Shown here: positions 46,776 through 56,277 of the stretch, in pieces | Layout: every line of letters begins with the position of its first letter | Numbering within the stretch: the first letter of the stretch is position 1 | From: Bacillus sp. AFS055030 | GTDB taxonomy: Bacteria; Bacillota; Bacilli; Bacillales; Bacillaceae_G | Assembly: GCF_002574545.1 (NCBI RefSeq) | Contig: NZ_NUGT01000016.1 | Span: 16,318-80,317, forward strand | DNA: 64,000 bases | Reading direction: 5' to 3' | The notes under the pieces: generated by a model | The model's database searches: none | The model's input: the letters and a program-made list of their open reading frames with translations, nothing else | What the model was told of the DNA's origin: nothing | Made by a program: the position numbers and the translations under genes

Positions 46776-47795
46776 GTGAAATTTAAAAAGACTAGTTTGT
46801 TTGTAATGACTTCTTTAATTGCTGTAAGTCTAGCTGCATGTAAAAGTAATAGTGTATCAACAGGAAGCAATAACTCTTCTTATCCTAATAAGGCAATTTC
46901 GGTTGTAGCACCATCAGGAGCTGGCGGCGGATGGGATTTGACAGCTAGGTCGTTCACTAAAGTTTTAAGTGAAACAAAACTTGTTAAAGAACCTATGACT
47001 GTAGAAAATAAACCAGGTGGTGGCGGTACAGTATTCATGGCTGAGTATGCTACACAGGATATTGCCAATAATGAAAAATTATTCGTAAATTCACCACCTA
47101 TCATTATTAACAACTTGAAAAAAGAGGGGAATAGTCCTTACGGCTATAAAAATAGTACACCTTTAGCTCAGTTAACAAAGGATTATGGTGCAATTGTTGT
47201 AAAAGCTGATTCTAAGTATAAAGATTTAAAATCACTTTTAGATGATATTAAAAAGAATCCGAAGAAGATTACTTTAGCTGGAGGGTCTGCTCCAGGGTCT
47301 ATGGATCATTTGATTGGAATTTTACCAGCTTATAAATACGGTATTGATCCTACGAAAATTAAGTATGTATCCTATGATGGTGGCTCAGAGGCAATCACAG
47401 CATTATTAGGTAATAATGCAGATGCCATTTCGACTGATATTTCTAGTACGCTTGAGTTTGTTAAATCAGGTAAAGTTAAAGTTTTGGCAGTAACATCACC
47501 AGAGCGTTTGCAAGGGGATGTATTATCTAAGTTTCCAACAGCTAAAGAACAAGGAATAGATGCTGAGTTTATCATTTGGCGTGGGGTTTTTGGACCGGAG
47601 AAAATGTCGAAGGAAGCATACTCATATTGGGAAAAAACAATTTCAAAATTAGTTGAGACAAAAGAATGGAAAGAAGAGGTAGAAAAGCAAGGTTGGCAGT
47701 CGGAATATAAAGATGGTAAAGAATTTAGCTCATTCTTATCAGAACAAGAAACGCAAGTTCAAGATTTATTAAAAGCTTTAGGCATGAGTAAATAA
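46776..47795 (+). CDS. tctC: Tripartite tricarboxylate transporter, substrate-binding lipoprotein
   Basis: 339 residues. Lipoprotein signal with LAAC (Cys22), then the TctC/Bug fold: YPNKAISVVAPSGAGGGWDL and TVENKPGGGGTVFMAEY, with later GGSAPGSMDHLIG and the domain closing at GVFGPEKMSKE. It captures citrate or a similar carboxylate outside the cell and delivers it to TctA/TctB. GTG start 8 nt after GGGGAGG. A weak hairpin follows, perhaps keeping its mRNA in excess over the membrane subunits. Confidence 0.93.
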   Translation: MKFKKTSLFVMTSLIAVSLAACKSNSVSTGSNNSSYPNKAISVVAPSGAGGGWDLTARSFTKVLSETKLVKEPMTVENKPGGGGTVFMAEYATQDIANNEKLFVNSPPIIINNLKKEGNSPYGYKNSTPLAQLTKDYGAIVVKADSKYKDLKSLLDDIKKNPKKITLAGGSAPGSMDHLIGILPAYKYGIDPTKIKYVSYDGGSEAITALLGNNADAISTDISSTLEFVKSGKVKVLAVTSPERLQGDVLSKFPTAKEQGIDAEFIIWRGVFGPEKMSKEAYSYWEKTISKLVETKEWKEEVEKQGWQSEYKDGKEFSSFLSEQETQVQDLLKALGMSK

Positions 47796-47801
47796 CTGAA
47801 A

Positions 47802-47832
47802 AAAAGAAGGGGATCATACTCCTTCTTTTCCA
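47802..47832 (+). terminator. Attenuating hairpin between tctC and tctB
   Basis: AAAAGAAGG pairs with CCTTCTTTT around a 10-nt loop, 20 bp before tctB. Typical of leaky terminators that set binding protein above permease. Confidence 0.55.
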
Positions 47833-47849
47833 TTATTGAACATAATGAG

Positions 47850-48311
47850 GTGAGATATATGAATAAAAAATTTGATCGATTAGCAGCTATCATTTTTCTT
47901 ATTACGGGTATTACTTTTATTTTAGAGAGTCGAAGTATAGCAGCCACTGCCTATGGAAGTGTAGTTGGTCCGAACGTTTTTCCTTTTATGCTTGGCTGTG
48001 CGCTTTCTTTATTAAGTTGTAGGTTATTTTACGAAACATTTTCTTATAAGGAAAAAGAAAAGGAAGCAGTTCAATATCATTATAAGCAATTTTTTATTAT
48101 CCTAATTTCAGCAATTCTTTATGCACTTTTACTTGAGAAAATCGGTTTTATTATTAGTTCATCTTTATTCCTAATTGTTGCCATTCAAACAATGGAGCGC
48201 GGTAACTGGATAAAATCTCTTTCAATTTCATTAGGTTATTCTTTCATTATTTATTTTATTTTTGTGGATGTTTTAAAAGGTACGTTACCTGTTTGGTCAA
48301 TCTGGTTTTAA
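47850..48311 (+). CDS. tctB: Tripartite tricarboxylate transporter, small membrane subunit
   Basis: 153 residues with four transmembrane segments and GSVVGPNVFPFMLGCALSLLS, the signature region of TctB. It forms the membrane complex with TctA. ATG after GAGGTG; 24 bp before tctA. Confidence 0.9.
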   Translation: MRYMNKKFDRLAAIIFLITGITFILESRSIAATAYGSVVGPNVFPFMLGCALSLLSCRLFYETFSYKEKEKEAVQYHYKQFFIILISAILYALLLEKIGFIISSSLFLIVAIQTMERGNWIKSLSISLGYSFIIYFIFVDVLKGTLPVWSIWF

Positions 48312-48335
48312 GAAAAAAGAAGGGAGAGTATTAAC

Positions 48336-49862
48336 TTGAGTACTTTTCAATATTTAATGCAGGGGTTTGAAACTGCATTTACATGGTATAACTTATTGTT
48401 TGCTTTTGCTGGTGTATTAATTGGTACAGCAGTAGGGGTATTACCTGGTATTGGGCCAATGAGTGGTGTCGCTCTATTAATACCTGTTACTGCTTCGGTA
48501 ACTGGTTTTTTAGGACCTGAGCAAGCAGCAGGCAGTGCAATTATTTTATTAGCTGGTGTATATTATGGGGCTATGTATGGTGGTTCTACTACATCAATTC
48601 TATTAAACACTCCGGGGGAATCTTCCTCGGTAGTGACGACTTTAGATGGCTATCAAATGGCCAAAAAAGGTAGAGCGGGAAGTGCTTTGTCAATCGCAGC
48701 TATTGGCTCATTTGTGGCAGGAATCTTTACTCTCATTGCACTAATTGTATTAGCAAAACCATTATCTGCATTAGCAATTAAGTTCGGTCCAGCAGAATAC
48801 TTTTCATTAATGCTTCTTGGTTTATGTGCAGTAAGTGGATTAGCAGGAAAGTCAGTAACAAAAGCATTAATTATGACAATCCTCGGACTATTACTAGCTA
48901 CAATAGGAATCGATTCTGTATCAGGAGTTTCTCGTTTTACATATGACATTCCTTGGCTTTATCAAGGGTTAGAATTTTTAACAGTGGCTGTAGGACTATT
49001 TGCTTTAGGGGAAGTATTTAAAACAATTATTGAAAATGAAGCTGAAGATGGCGAGATGGCAAAGATTAATAATTTATTACCTTCTAAAGAAGAATTAAAA
49101 GAAAGTGCAGCACCGATCGCTAGAGGTTCTATATTAGGATTTTTCGTCGGTTTATTACCAGGAGCAGGTGCAATTTTAGCTTCATTTTTTGCTTATATTT
49201 TAGAAAAGAAGGTTAGTAAAACGCCTGAAAAATTTGGTACTGGTACAATTGCTGGTGTTGCATCTCCTGAGTCAGCAAACAATGCAGCGTCTGGAGGGGC
49301 GATGATTCCTTTATTAACTTTAGGGATTCCAAGTTCAGGAACAACAGCAATCCTAATGGGTGCTTTAATGATGTATAACATACAACCGGGACCACTTCTT
49401 TTCGATGAACATCCTGATGTTGCTTGGGGATTAATTGCGAGTATGTTTATTGGTAATGTTATGCTGATCATCTTAAACATGCCTTTAGTAAAAATATTTG
49501 CAAAGATTATACAAACACCAAAGAAATACTTATTGCCACTAATTGTAGCTATTTCAATATTTGGTGTTTATGCTGTACAAGTATCAGTAAATGATTTACT
49601 TCTATTAATAGCATGTGGTATTTTCGGATATTTCCTTTCAAAAAATGATTTTCCAATCGCACCACTAGTATTAGGAATCGTTTTAGGTCCAATGATTGAG
49701 AATAATTTAAGAAGAGCTTTAACTGTATCAAATGGTGATTATCGTATTTTCTTTACTCATCCTATTTCATTAGCATTTTTAATAATTGGATTACTTTGGA
49801 TCCTCATTCCAATTATTATTAAAATGAAGGGTAAGGAAGTAGTTATTAATGTAGAAGCTTAA
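48336..49862 (+). CDS. tctA: Tripartite tricarboxylate transporter, large membrane subunit
   Basis: 508 residues, about eleven to twelve helices. Two glycine-rich repeats mark the family: GTAVGVLPGIGPMSGVALLI near 30 and GFFVGLLPGAGAILASFFAY near 270, plus YYGAMYGGSTTSILLNTPGE. It drives sodium- or proton-coupled uptake of the carboxylate handed over by TctC. TTG start after AGAAGGGAGAG. Followed by a terminator. Confidence 0.95.
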   Translation: MSTFQYLMQGFETAFTWYNLLFAFAGVLIGTAVGVLPGIGPMSGVALLIPVTASVTGFLGPEQAAGSAIILLAGVYYGAMYGGSTTSILLNTPGESSSVVTTLDGYQMAKKGRAGSALSIAAIGSFVAGIFTLIALIVLAKPLSALAIKFGPAEYFSLMLLGLCAVSGLAGKSVTKALIMTILGLLLATIGIDSVSGVSRFTYDIPWLYQGLEFLTVAVGLFALGEVFKTIIENEAEDGEMAKINNLLPSKEELKESAAPIARGSILGFFVGLLPGAGAILASFFAYILEKKVSKTPEKFGTGTIAGVASPESANNAASGGAMIPLLTLGIPSSGTTAILMGALMMYNIQPGPLLFDEHPDVAWGLIASMFIGNVMLIILNMPLVKIFAKIIQTPKKYLLPLIVAISIFGVYAVQVSVNDLLLLIACGIFGYFLSKNDFPIAPLVLGIVLGPMIENNLRRALTVSNGDYRIFFTHPISLAFLIIGLLWILIPIIIKMKGKEVVINVEA

Positions 49863-49871
49863 ATTTCTAAC

Positions 49872-49899
49872 AAAACTCCTTTAATAAAAGGAGTTTTTT
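49872..49899 (+). terminator. Terminator of the tct operon
   Basis: AAAACTCCTTT pairs perfectly with AAAGGAGTTTT around a 4-nt loop, then TT. The two-component genes start 30 bp later. Confidence 0.85.
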
Positions 49900-49929
49900 G
49901 ATTATTATAAAAATATAAGGAGAAATATT

Positions 49930-51564
49930 ATGCGTTTACATTATAAGCTAATCATCTTTATTTCTGTTCTCATTTTAGTTATTAGTAGTGTTTTTGAAAT
50001 AGTATCTCAAGAAATGTTTTTAAAAAACCTTAAACATGAAAAGGGATTAAAGGCCTTGGCCATTTCTCAAACAGTAGCAAATATGCCAGAAGTTCGTGAA
50101 GCATTTTCAAGTGAAAATCCATCAGGAATCATTCAGCCAATTGTTGAAAAAATCCGAAAGAAAGTTGGAGCGGAATTTATTGTTGTTGGGAATAAAAATG
50201 AAATACGTTATTCACATCCAAATTCATTACTAATAGGTCAGAAAATGGTTGGTGGAGATAATGATAAAGTATTTAAGGGACAGGAAATCGTATCCGAATC
50301 GACCGGTACACTTGGCCCTTCTTTAAGGGGAAAAACTCCTATTATTGATGATGATGGTAACGTAATCGGAGTTGTTTCTGTAGGTTACTTAATAAAAGAT
50401 ATCGATCATGAGGCAAATGCTTTTAGCAAAAAACTAATAAAAAATAGTATTGTTATATTACTACTTGGAATAGGGGTAGCTTTTTTAATTTCGTTTAATA
50501 TTAAAAAATCGATATTCGGATTGGAGCCGAAAGAAATTGGAAGGATGTACAAAGAAAAGCACGCTATTTTAGAATCGATTCATGAAGGGATCATAGCGAT
50601 TGATGAATACGGAGAGATTACGGTCGTAAATGAAAATGCTCATAAAGTACTTTCTATTCCAAATAATATAAAGCTTAGAGGATTAAAAATAGAAGACATT
50701 TTGCATAATTCACATTTGAAGAAAGTAGTTGAAACTGGTCAGCCAATTTATGATTTAGAGTTTTTAATAAATGAAAAAATAATGATTATTAATTGTATTC
50801 CGATCGTTGGAATGAATTCTAAAATTGTTGGCGCAGTCACTACCTTTAGGGAAAAATCAGAACTGAATAAATTGTTAAATGAACTATCGCAAATAAAAGC
50901 ATATTCAGAGGGCCTTAGAGCACAAGCACATGAATACTCAAATAAGTTACATACAATTTTAGGCTTAATACAATTGGAATCTTATCAAGAAGCGATTGAG
51001 TTAATTTCAAAGGAATCAAATATAACTCAAAATATTATCCATTTTATTATGGAAGAAATTTCAGACCCAGTCGTTGCAGGACTTCTTTTAGGAAAAATAA
51101 GTTTAGCTAATGAGTTAAAAGTAGATTTTAACATTGATTATAATAGTAGTTTTGCAGATGTTCCAAAAGAAATTAACAAGGAAGATTTAATAACAATTAT
51201 CGGAAATTTATTAAATAACGCATTCGAGGCAGTATTAGAAACAAATAAATCTGAAAAGCTTGTTTCACTATTTCTTACTGACTTAGGTGAGGATTTAGTG
51301 ATTGAAATTGAGGATAATGCAAATGGAATTCCTGAAGAACTAATTAATGAGATATTTGAATATGGAATTTCTACTAAGGAGCAATCTAAAAATTCAGGGA
51401 TCGGTCTTCACCTAGTCCAAAAATTACTCAATAAATTAAACGGACAAATTACTTTTCATTCAAACGAACATGGGGGAACTACATTTATTGTTGCCATTCC
51501 GAAATGCCAAAAGGAGAGTAACAGATATGATGAAAAAGAATTTAATAGAAGTGTTAATAGTTGA
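49930..51564 (+). CDS. CitA/DcuS-type sensor histidine kinase
   Basis: 544 residues. TM1 about 6-26, extracytoplasmic Cache sensor about 35-165 with the carboxylate-pocket-like STGTLGPSLRGKTPI, TM2 about 172-190, PAS about 210-305, then the DcuS-type H box LRAQAHEYSNKLHTILGLIQ (His334) and HATPase with GNLLNNAFEAVLE and GIGLHLVQKLLNKLNG. It lies next to tctCBA and probably senses the same organic acid. Its 3' end overlaps the regulator gene. Confidence 0.94.
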   Translation: MRLHYKLIIFISVLILVISSVFEIVSQEMFLKNLKHEKGLKALAISQTVANMPEVREAFSSENPSGIIQPIVEKIRKKVGAEFIVVGNKNEIRYSHPNSLLIGQKMVGGDNDKVFKGQEIVSESTGTLGPSLRGKTPIIDDDGNVIGVVSVGYLIKDIDHEANAFSKKLIKNSIVILLLGIGVAFLISFNIKKSIFGLEPKEIGRMYKEKHAILESIHEGIIAIDEYGEITVVNENAHKVLSIPNNIKLRGLKIEDILHNSHLKKVVETGQPIYDLEFLINEKIMIINCIPIVGMNSKIVGAVTTFREKSELNKLLNELSQIKAYSEGLRAQAHEYSNKLHTILGLIQLESYQEAIELISKESNITQNIIHFIMEEISDPVVAGLLLGKISLANELKVDFNIDYNSSFADVPKEINKEDLITIIGNLLNNAFEAVLETNKSEKLVSLFLTDLGEDLVIEIEDNANGIPEELINEIFEYGISTKEQSKNSGIGLHLVQKLLNKLNGQITFHSNEHGGTTFIVAIPKCQKESNRYDEKEFNRSVNS

Positions 51565-52231
51565 AGATGATAGTAGAATTGCAGAGATTCATCAGCGATT
51601 TATTGAAAGAATAGAAGGATTTAGTGTAATGGGTATTGCAACTAATTACGAAGAAGCAGTTGATTTAATTGAAATTCTCAAACCGCAGCTAGTATTATTA
51701 GATGTTTATTTTCCGGATATGAATGGCTTAGATTTTTTAAAATGGATGAAGAAACATTCAATTTTGGCAGATGTAATTATGATTACAGCAGCTAAAGAAA
51801 TTGATTCAGTTAATAAGGCCTTACATTATGGGGTATTTGATTTTATTATTAAGCCAGTCATTTTTGAACGTTTAAAAAAGTCTCTAATTCGTTATGCAAG
51901 TTATTCAAATAAAGTGAAAAGCCTACAATTAAAAAGTGCTTATTTGACTCAAGATGAAATAGACGGTCTTATCGGCAAAAATAATTCAATCATTGAGGAG
52001 CAAAGTATATATCCTAAAGGAATTGATAAACTTACTTTAGATAAAGTGTTATTCGCGATAAAAGAAGTTCATAAAGGAATGACTGCTGAGAATATAGGGC
52101 TAGAAATTGGCGTTAGTCGAACTACTGCCAGGAGATATTTAGAATATCTAGTATCTGAAGGAAAAGTATTAGCGGATTTAGCGTATGGAACGATTGGAAG
52201 GCCAGAAAGAGTTTATTTAATAAAAAACTAG
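51527..52231 (+). CDS. CitB/DcuR-type response regulator
   Basis: 234 residues from ATG 51527, 8 nt after AAGGAGAG and overlapping the kinase by 38 bp; upstream in-frame starts lie inside the kinase and lack a site. Receiver with VEDD and phospho-Asp59 (LLDVYFPDMNG), KPV, then a C-terminal HTH (about 175-230, GMTAENIGLEIGVSRTTARRYLEYL) of the CitB family. Predicted activator of tctCBA. Confidence 0.94.
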   Translation: MMKKNLIEVLIVEDDSRIAEIHQRFIERIEGFSVMGIATNYEEAVDLIEILKPQLVLLDVYFPDMNGLDFLKWMKKHSILADVIMITAAKEIDSVNKALHYGVFDFIIKPVIFERLKKSLIRYASYSNKVKSLQLKSAYLTQDEIDGLIGKNNSIIEEQSIYPKGIDKLTLDKVLFAIKEVHKGMTAENIGLEIGVSRTTARRYLEYLVSEGKVLADLAYGTIGRPERVYLIKN

Positions 52232-52315
52232 ATTATTTAAGTATCCTTAATGACTATGACAAACCTAACATTTCTGTAACAGGAATTGTGAAAAATCATG
52301 ATAGTGGGATCGTCT

Positions 52316-52342
52316 AAGCGCTTGGTATACAAGCGTTTTTTT
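52316..52342 (+). terminator. Terminator of the two-component genes
   Basis: AAGCGCTTG pairs with CAAGCGTTT (one G-U) around a 5-nt loop, followed by a T run. Confidence 0.8.
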
Positions 52343-52391
52343 ATGATTTTTACAAGTTTATGACAGTGTAAGTTTATGAGAGTTTGGTTTT

Positions 52392-52428
52392 TGAAAGCGT
52401 TGAAAACCTTACACTTGTTATATAGAAT
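52392..52428 (+). promoter_or_regulatory. Promoter of the GNAT gene with cre-like overlap
   Basis: TTGAAA (52400-52405), exactly 17 bp, TAGAAT (52423-52428). TGAAAGCGTTGAAA (52392-52405), a partial cre match, covers the -35, suggesting possible CcpA repression. Confidence 0.5.
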
Positions 52429-52458
52429 ATATTTTGGAGCAATTACGGAGGGATAATT

Positions 52459-52998
52459 ATGAAAATACGTTTATTAACTAAAGAAGATGCAGAAATCTAT
52501 CTTAATATTCGTTTAGAAGGCTTAAAAGAGAATCCTGAAGTATTTATTACAACGATGGATGAAATACTTGATCAAGATGACCCTATTGAATACAAAGCAG
52601 AAATATTAGATAAAGATAAAAATTATACGATTGGTGCATTTACTGACAAAGGTCAATTAATTGGAGTAGCAACTTTAAAAACATATGAAAAGGTTAAAGC
52701 AGAGCATAAAGGAAAAATTGAGTCTGTCTATGTTTCGACTAGCGCTAGAAAAATGGGGGCAGGCATTCTTCTAATTGAAGAAGCGATCCACTTAGCAAAA
52801 AGCTTAGGACTCGAACAACTTACAGTTAATATCGTAGAAGGAAATGAAACAGCAAAAAAACTATATGAAAAACTAGGATTCAAAACATTTGCTAAAACCC
52901 CTAATAGTTTAAAATTAAACAATGAATATTGGGACCAAGAACATATGATGCTTACACTAATGGCAGAAGATGCTGAAAATGCAGGGAAAGCGGGATAA
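52459..52998 (+). CDS. GNAT-family N-acetyltransferase
   Basis: 179 residues with the GNAT fold: MKIRLLTKEDAEIYLNIR, IESVYVSTSARKMGAGILLI (acetyl-CoA pyrophosphate loop, slightly divergent from RGxGxG/A), LTVNIVEGNETAKKLYEKLGF. Substrate unknown. Own promoter and terminator. Confidence 0.88.
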   Translation: MKIRLLTKEDAEIYLNIRLEGLKENPEVFITTMDEILDQDDPIEYKAEILDKDKNYTIGAFTDKGQLIGVATLKTYEKVKAEHKGKIESVYVSTSARKMGAGILLIEEAIHLAKSLGLEQLTVNIVEGNETAKKLYEKLGFKTFAKTPNSLKLNNEYWDQEHMMLTLMAEDAENAGKAG

Positions 52999-53034
52999 TC
53001 AAGCATTGTAGGGAAATATCGCGTCTTAAAATAA

Positions 53035-53087
53035 AAAAAGGTTTACCTAAATTGTCATTCAATCTGACAATAAAGGTAAACCTTTTT
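53035..53087. terminator. Bidirectional terminator between GNAT and siderophore-binding genes
   Basis: AAAAAGGTTTACCT pairs with AGGTAAACCTTTTT, with an inner ATTGTCA/TGACAAT helix; a very stable symmetric hairpin between convergent genes. Confidence 0.93.
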
Positions 53088-53095
53088 AAATTGTA

Positions 53096-54055
53096 TTATT
53101 TAGTAAAAGTCTTCTCAATATCATCTAACATTAAATAAGCAGCCTTGATTCCACCTGCAGTGTTCCAAATTGTGTCACTTACTTTCATTACATGTCCGTT
53201 TTTAGAAGCATTTAATTTTTTAAATAAAGGATCTTCTGTAAATTCTTTTTCAAGCTGAGATCCAGACTCTTTACCGTCATCAAATGTAAAGTAGAATAGG
53301 TAGTCTCCATCCATCGCTGGAATACGTTCTTTTGTTACACCTTTTTCAGCAAAATCTGGAGCATTTTGTTCTTCAGGACGTTGGAATCCTAATTGTTTAA
53401 GAATGACACCAGAGAATGTATCTTGGTGATAGATTCGTACATCTGCACCCATAAAACGTACCATTGAAATTTTTTGATTTACTTTATCGCCTAAATCAGC
53501 TTTTAGATCATCAACACGTTTTGTATAATCAGCTAATACTTTATTGCCTTGTTCTTCTTTGTTTAAAACTTTCGCATAGAATTTAAAGTTTTCTTGCCAA
53601 TCTCCACGTAATGTTTCAGCGAAAACTGTTGGAGCAATAGCACTTAATTGTTCATACACTTTTTCTTGACGCATTTTATTACCGATGATTAAATCAGGTT
53701 TTAATCCAGCGATTTTCTCAAGGTTAACTTCACTTTCCAAACCTACAACTTCAACACCATCCATATCTTTAGAGATATGATCGTACCAAGGATTTCCTGA
53801 CCATGATTTTACAGCACCAACTGGTTTTACACCTAATGCTAATAAAGCTTCAGTTCCTTCGTTTGTTAAAATAACGACTCTTTTTGGATTAACAGGAACT
53901 TTTGTCGTACCCATTGCATGCTCAATCGCAACTGTATTTGATTTTTTACTTTCTTTACTAGAAGCTTCATCTGATTTTTTAGTGCCACATGCACCTAATA
54001 CCATAATTGCTGCAATAAATAGAGCAATTAGTGAAGAAAATTTTAGTTTTTTCAT
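53096..54055 (-). CDS. Ferric-siderophore ABC transporter, binding lipoprotein (YfiY-like)
   Basis: 319 residues. Lipobox LGAC (Cys23), then the two-lobed FecB fold: RVVILTNEGTEALLALGVKPVGAVKS, IAGLKPDLIIGNKMRQEKVYEQL, DTFSGVILKQLGF. The sequence resembles Bacillus YfiY/YhfQ-type hydroxamate or citrate-type siderophore receptors, so a schizokinen-like ligand is plausible but unproven. It is divergent from its permease genes across two Fur boxes. Confidence 0.92.
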   Translation of the reverse strand: MKKLKFSSLIALFIAAIMVLGACGTKKSDEASSKESKKSNTVAIEHAMGTTKVPVNPKRVVILTNEGTEALLALGVKPVGAVKSWSGNPWYDHISKDMDGVEVVGLESEVNLEKIAGLKPDLIIGNKMRQEKVYEQLSAIAPTVFAETLRGDWQENFKFYAKVLNKEEQGNKVLADYTKRVDDLKADLGDKVNQKISMVRFMGADVRIYHQDTFSGVILKQLGFQRPEEQNAPDFAEKGVTKERIPAMDGDYLFYFTFDDGKESGSQLEKEFTEDPLFKKLNASKNGHVMKVSDTIWNTAGGIKAAYLMLDDIEKTFTK

Positions 54056-54074
54056 AGAATGGTCTCCCTTTAGT

Positions 54075-54089
54075 TGATAATGATTATCA
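54075..54089. promoter_or_regulatory. Fur box 1 (fecB-type gene side)
   Basis: TGATAATGATTATCA is a perfect 7-1-7 Fur box, located 20 bp before the leftward binding-protein gene. Confidence 0.93.
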
Positions 54090-54145
54090 TTTATCTTGAT
54101 AAATAGTATTATAGATTAAGAATTGATTAAAAGTCAATAAGAAAA

Positions 54146-54189
54146 TGAAAACCATTCTCATTGACTTGATAATTCACATCATTTAGACT
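54146..54189 (+). promoter_or_regulatory. Fur box 2 and promoter of the permease operon
   Basis: TGAAAACCATTCTCA (54146-54160) matches the 7-1-7 Fur box at 12 of 15 positions and directly abuts TTGACT (54161-54166), followed by an exact 17-bp spacer and TAGACT (54184-54189). Confidence 0.75.
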
Positions 54190-54222
54190 AAAAGAAGAGA
54201 ATAGAATAGTAGGAGATAAATA

Positions 54223-55224
54223 ATGCTTATTCATCCAAGATCAAGGGCTTTCTTATTAGTAGCTTGCATTTTATTATTAATAATTTGTTTTTTCTCTAGT
54301 ATTTTACTAGGTTATACGGATACAAGTTTTACAAGTTTAATCCATTCATTTACAAAATTTGATGGGTCTAATGAACAGTTAATTATTCAAAATGTTCGGG
54401 TTCCAAGAGCGATCATTGCTTCAATAGTAGGAGCAAGTTTAGCAATCGCTGGTTTATTTATGCAAGTATTAACTAAAAATCCTCTAGCATCACCGAGCGT
54501 TTTAGGAATTAACGCTGGTGCCTCGATGTTAATTGTACTTAGTATTACATTTTTTCATTTACAATCACCTAATGCGACTATATGGCTTTCATTTATAGGA
54601 GCTACATTATCAGCGATATTTGTATTTGGGTTAAGTTCAATAGGAAAAGACGGAGCGACACCATTGAAAATTACTTTAGCTGGTGTTTCAATTGCAGCTA
54701 TGTTCAGCTCAGTAACCCAAGGCTTACTAGTAACGAATGAAGTGGCATTAGAGCAAGTACTATTTTGGCTAGCGGGTTCAGTACAAGGTCGTTCACTTGA
54801 TTCTTTACAAATAGTACTTCCATATATCGTGATAGCTTGGATGGTTTCACTTGCACTTGGTGGAAAGATTAATACATTTATGTTAGGAGAAGATGTATCA
54901 AGAGCTTTAGGGCAAAATACAGCTTTATTAAAAATGACTTTAGTTGTATTAGTTATCATTCTAGCAGGTGGTGCTGTAAGTATAGCAGGACCAATAGGAT
55001 TAATTGGAATAATTGTTCCTCAAATCGTTAGAATGTTTGTTAAAAACGATTATCGTTGGATGATTCCATTTTGCGGTATTTTCGGAGCGATTTTACTTCT
55101 TTTAGCTGACGTAGGTTCACGTTATATTTTAATGCCAGAAGAAACGCCAGTTGGTATAATGACCGCAGTAATTGGTGCACCATTTTTTATATACTTAGCA
55201 AGAAAAGGCGGTACAGTAAAATGA
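54223..55224 (+). CDS. Ferric-siderophore ABC transporter permease 1 (FecCD family)
   Basis: 333 residues, about ten transmembrane helices. Landmarks are RVPRAIIASIVGASLAIAGL, TKNPLASPSVLGINAGA and the C-terminal GPIGLIGIIVPQIVRMFV coupling region. It forms a heterodimer with the next gene product. ATGA overlap with that gene. Confidence 0.95.
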   Translation: MLIHPRSRAFLLVACILLLIICFFSSILLGYTDTSFTSLIHSFTKFDGSNEQLIIQNVRVPRAIIASIVGASLAIAGLFMQVLTKNPLASPSVLGINAGASMLIVLSITFFHLQSPNATIWLSFIGATLSAIFVFGLSSIGKDGATPLKITLAGVSIAAMFSSVTQGLLVTNEVALEQVLFWLAGSVQGRSLDSLQIVLPYIVIAWMVSLALGGKINTFMLGEDVSRALGQNTALLKMTLVVLVIILAGGAVSIAGPIGLIGIIVPQIVRMFVKNDYRWMIPFCGIFGAILLLLADVGSRYILMPEETPVGIMTAVIGAPFFIYLARKGGTVK

Positions 55225-56273
55225 GCATGATCAAAGTAAGAAACAAGTACTTTTCACAACTTTTTAATAAACGATCATTTTCCGTTTTAATCATTGCACT
55301 TCTTTTACTGATCAGTTCATTTATCGTCAGCTTAACGCTAGGTGATCGTTATATCTCTGTTCCAAAAGTATTATCTGTTATTTTTGGTGAAGGGGAAAAA
55401 ATAGATGAATTATTTATTCAAGCATTTCGAATGCCACGAATCATCATTGCCATTTTTGCTGGGATTTCTTTAGCGATCGCCGGAGCGATTCTTCAAGGGT
55501 TAGTTAGAAATCCATTAGCCTCTCCAGATATTCTTGGGATAACTGGTGGAGCAGGAGCTACCGTTGTTTTATTTTTAGCCATTTTTAGTAATGATCGTAC
55601 GAATCAATTAACAGTCAGTATAAAATGGCTACCATTAGCGGCATTTATCGGTGCTATTATCAGTTTAGTATTTGTTTATGCTTTTGCTTATAAGGATGGG
55701 GAATTAAAGCCATTAAGATTAGTTTTAGTAGGAGTTGGATTTTCAGCACTAGCTCAGGCCACAACTTCATTCTTTATGATTATTGGACCTATTTTTAGAG
55801 CGACTGAAGCAAATATGTGGTTAACAGGAAGCGTTTATGGAGCGAACTGGGAGCAGGTTAAAATCATTACAGTCTGGACACTTGTTTTTATCGTGTTAGC
55901 TTTATCGTTTATTAGACATATCAATACACAACAACTTGGAGATGAAGTTTCAACAAGCTTAGGAGTTCAAGTAGAAAAAAATCGCTTAATTTTGTTATTT
56001 ATAAGTACAGCATTAGTAGCTGGTGCAGTTGCATTTGCAGGAGCAATCGCATTTGTTGGATTAATTGCACCTCATATTGCTCGGAAAATAGTTGGTGCTT
56101 CTTACGGTGCATTGATTCCCTTATCCGGAATAATCGGTGCAATCATGGTATTAGTGGCTGATACAATTGGAAGAACGGTGTTTAGTCCCATCCAAATACC
56201 TGCGGGTGTCTTTACTGCCGTAATTGGTGCACCATATTTTATCTATTTATTATTTAAGACTGGAAAAAGGTGA
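55221..56273 (+). CDS. Ferric-siderophore ABC transporter permease 2 (FecCD family)
   Basis: 350 residues, same fold as permease 1: RMPRIIIAIFAGISLAIAG, LVRNPLASPDILGITGGAG, GAIAFVGLIAPHIARKIVG. Start overlaps the stop of the previous gene; four bases separate it from the ATPase gene. Confidence 0.95.
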   Translation: MSMIKVRNKYFSQLFNKRSFSVLIIALLLLISSFIVSLTLGDRYISVPKVLSVIFGEGEKIDELFIQAFRMPRIIIAIFAGISLAIAGAILQGLVRNPLASPDILGITGGAGATVVLFLAIFSNDRTNQLTVSIKWLPLAAFIGAIISLVFVYAFAYKDGELKPLRLVLVGVGFSALAQATTSFFMIIGPIFRATEANMWLTGSVYGANWEQVKIITVWTLVFIVLALSFIRHINTQQLGDEVSTSLGVQVEKNRLILLFISTALVAGAVAFAGAIAFVGLIAPHIARKIVGASYGALIPLSGIIGAIMVLVADTIGRTVFSPIQIPAGVFTAVIGAPYFIYLLFKTGKR

Positions 56274-56277
56274 TGAG

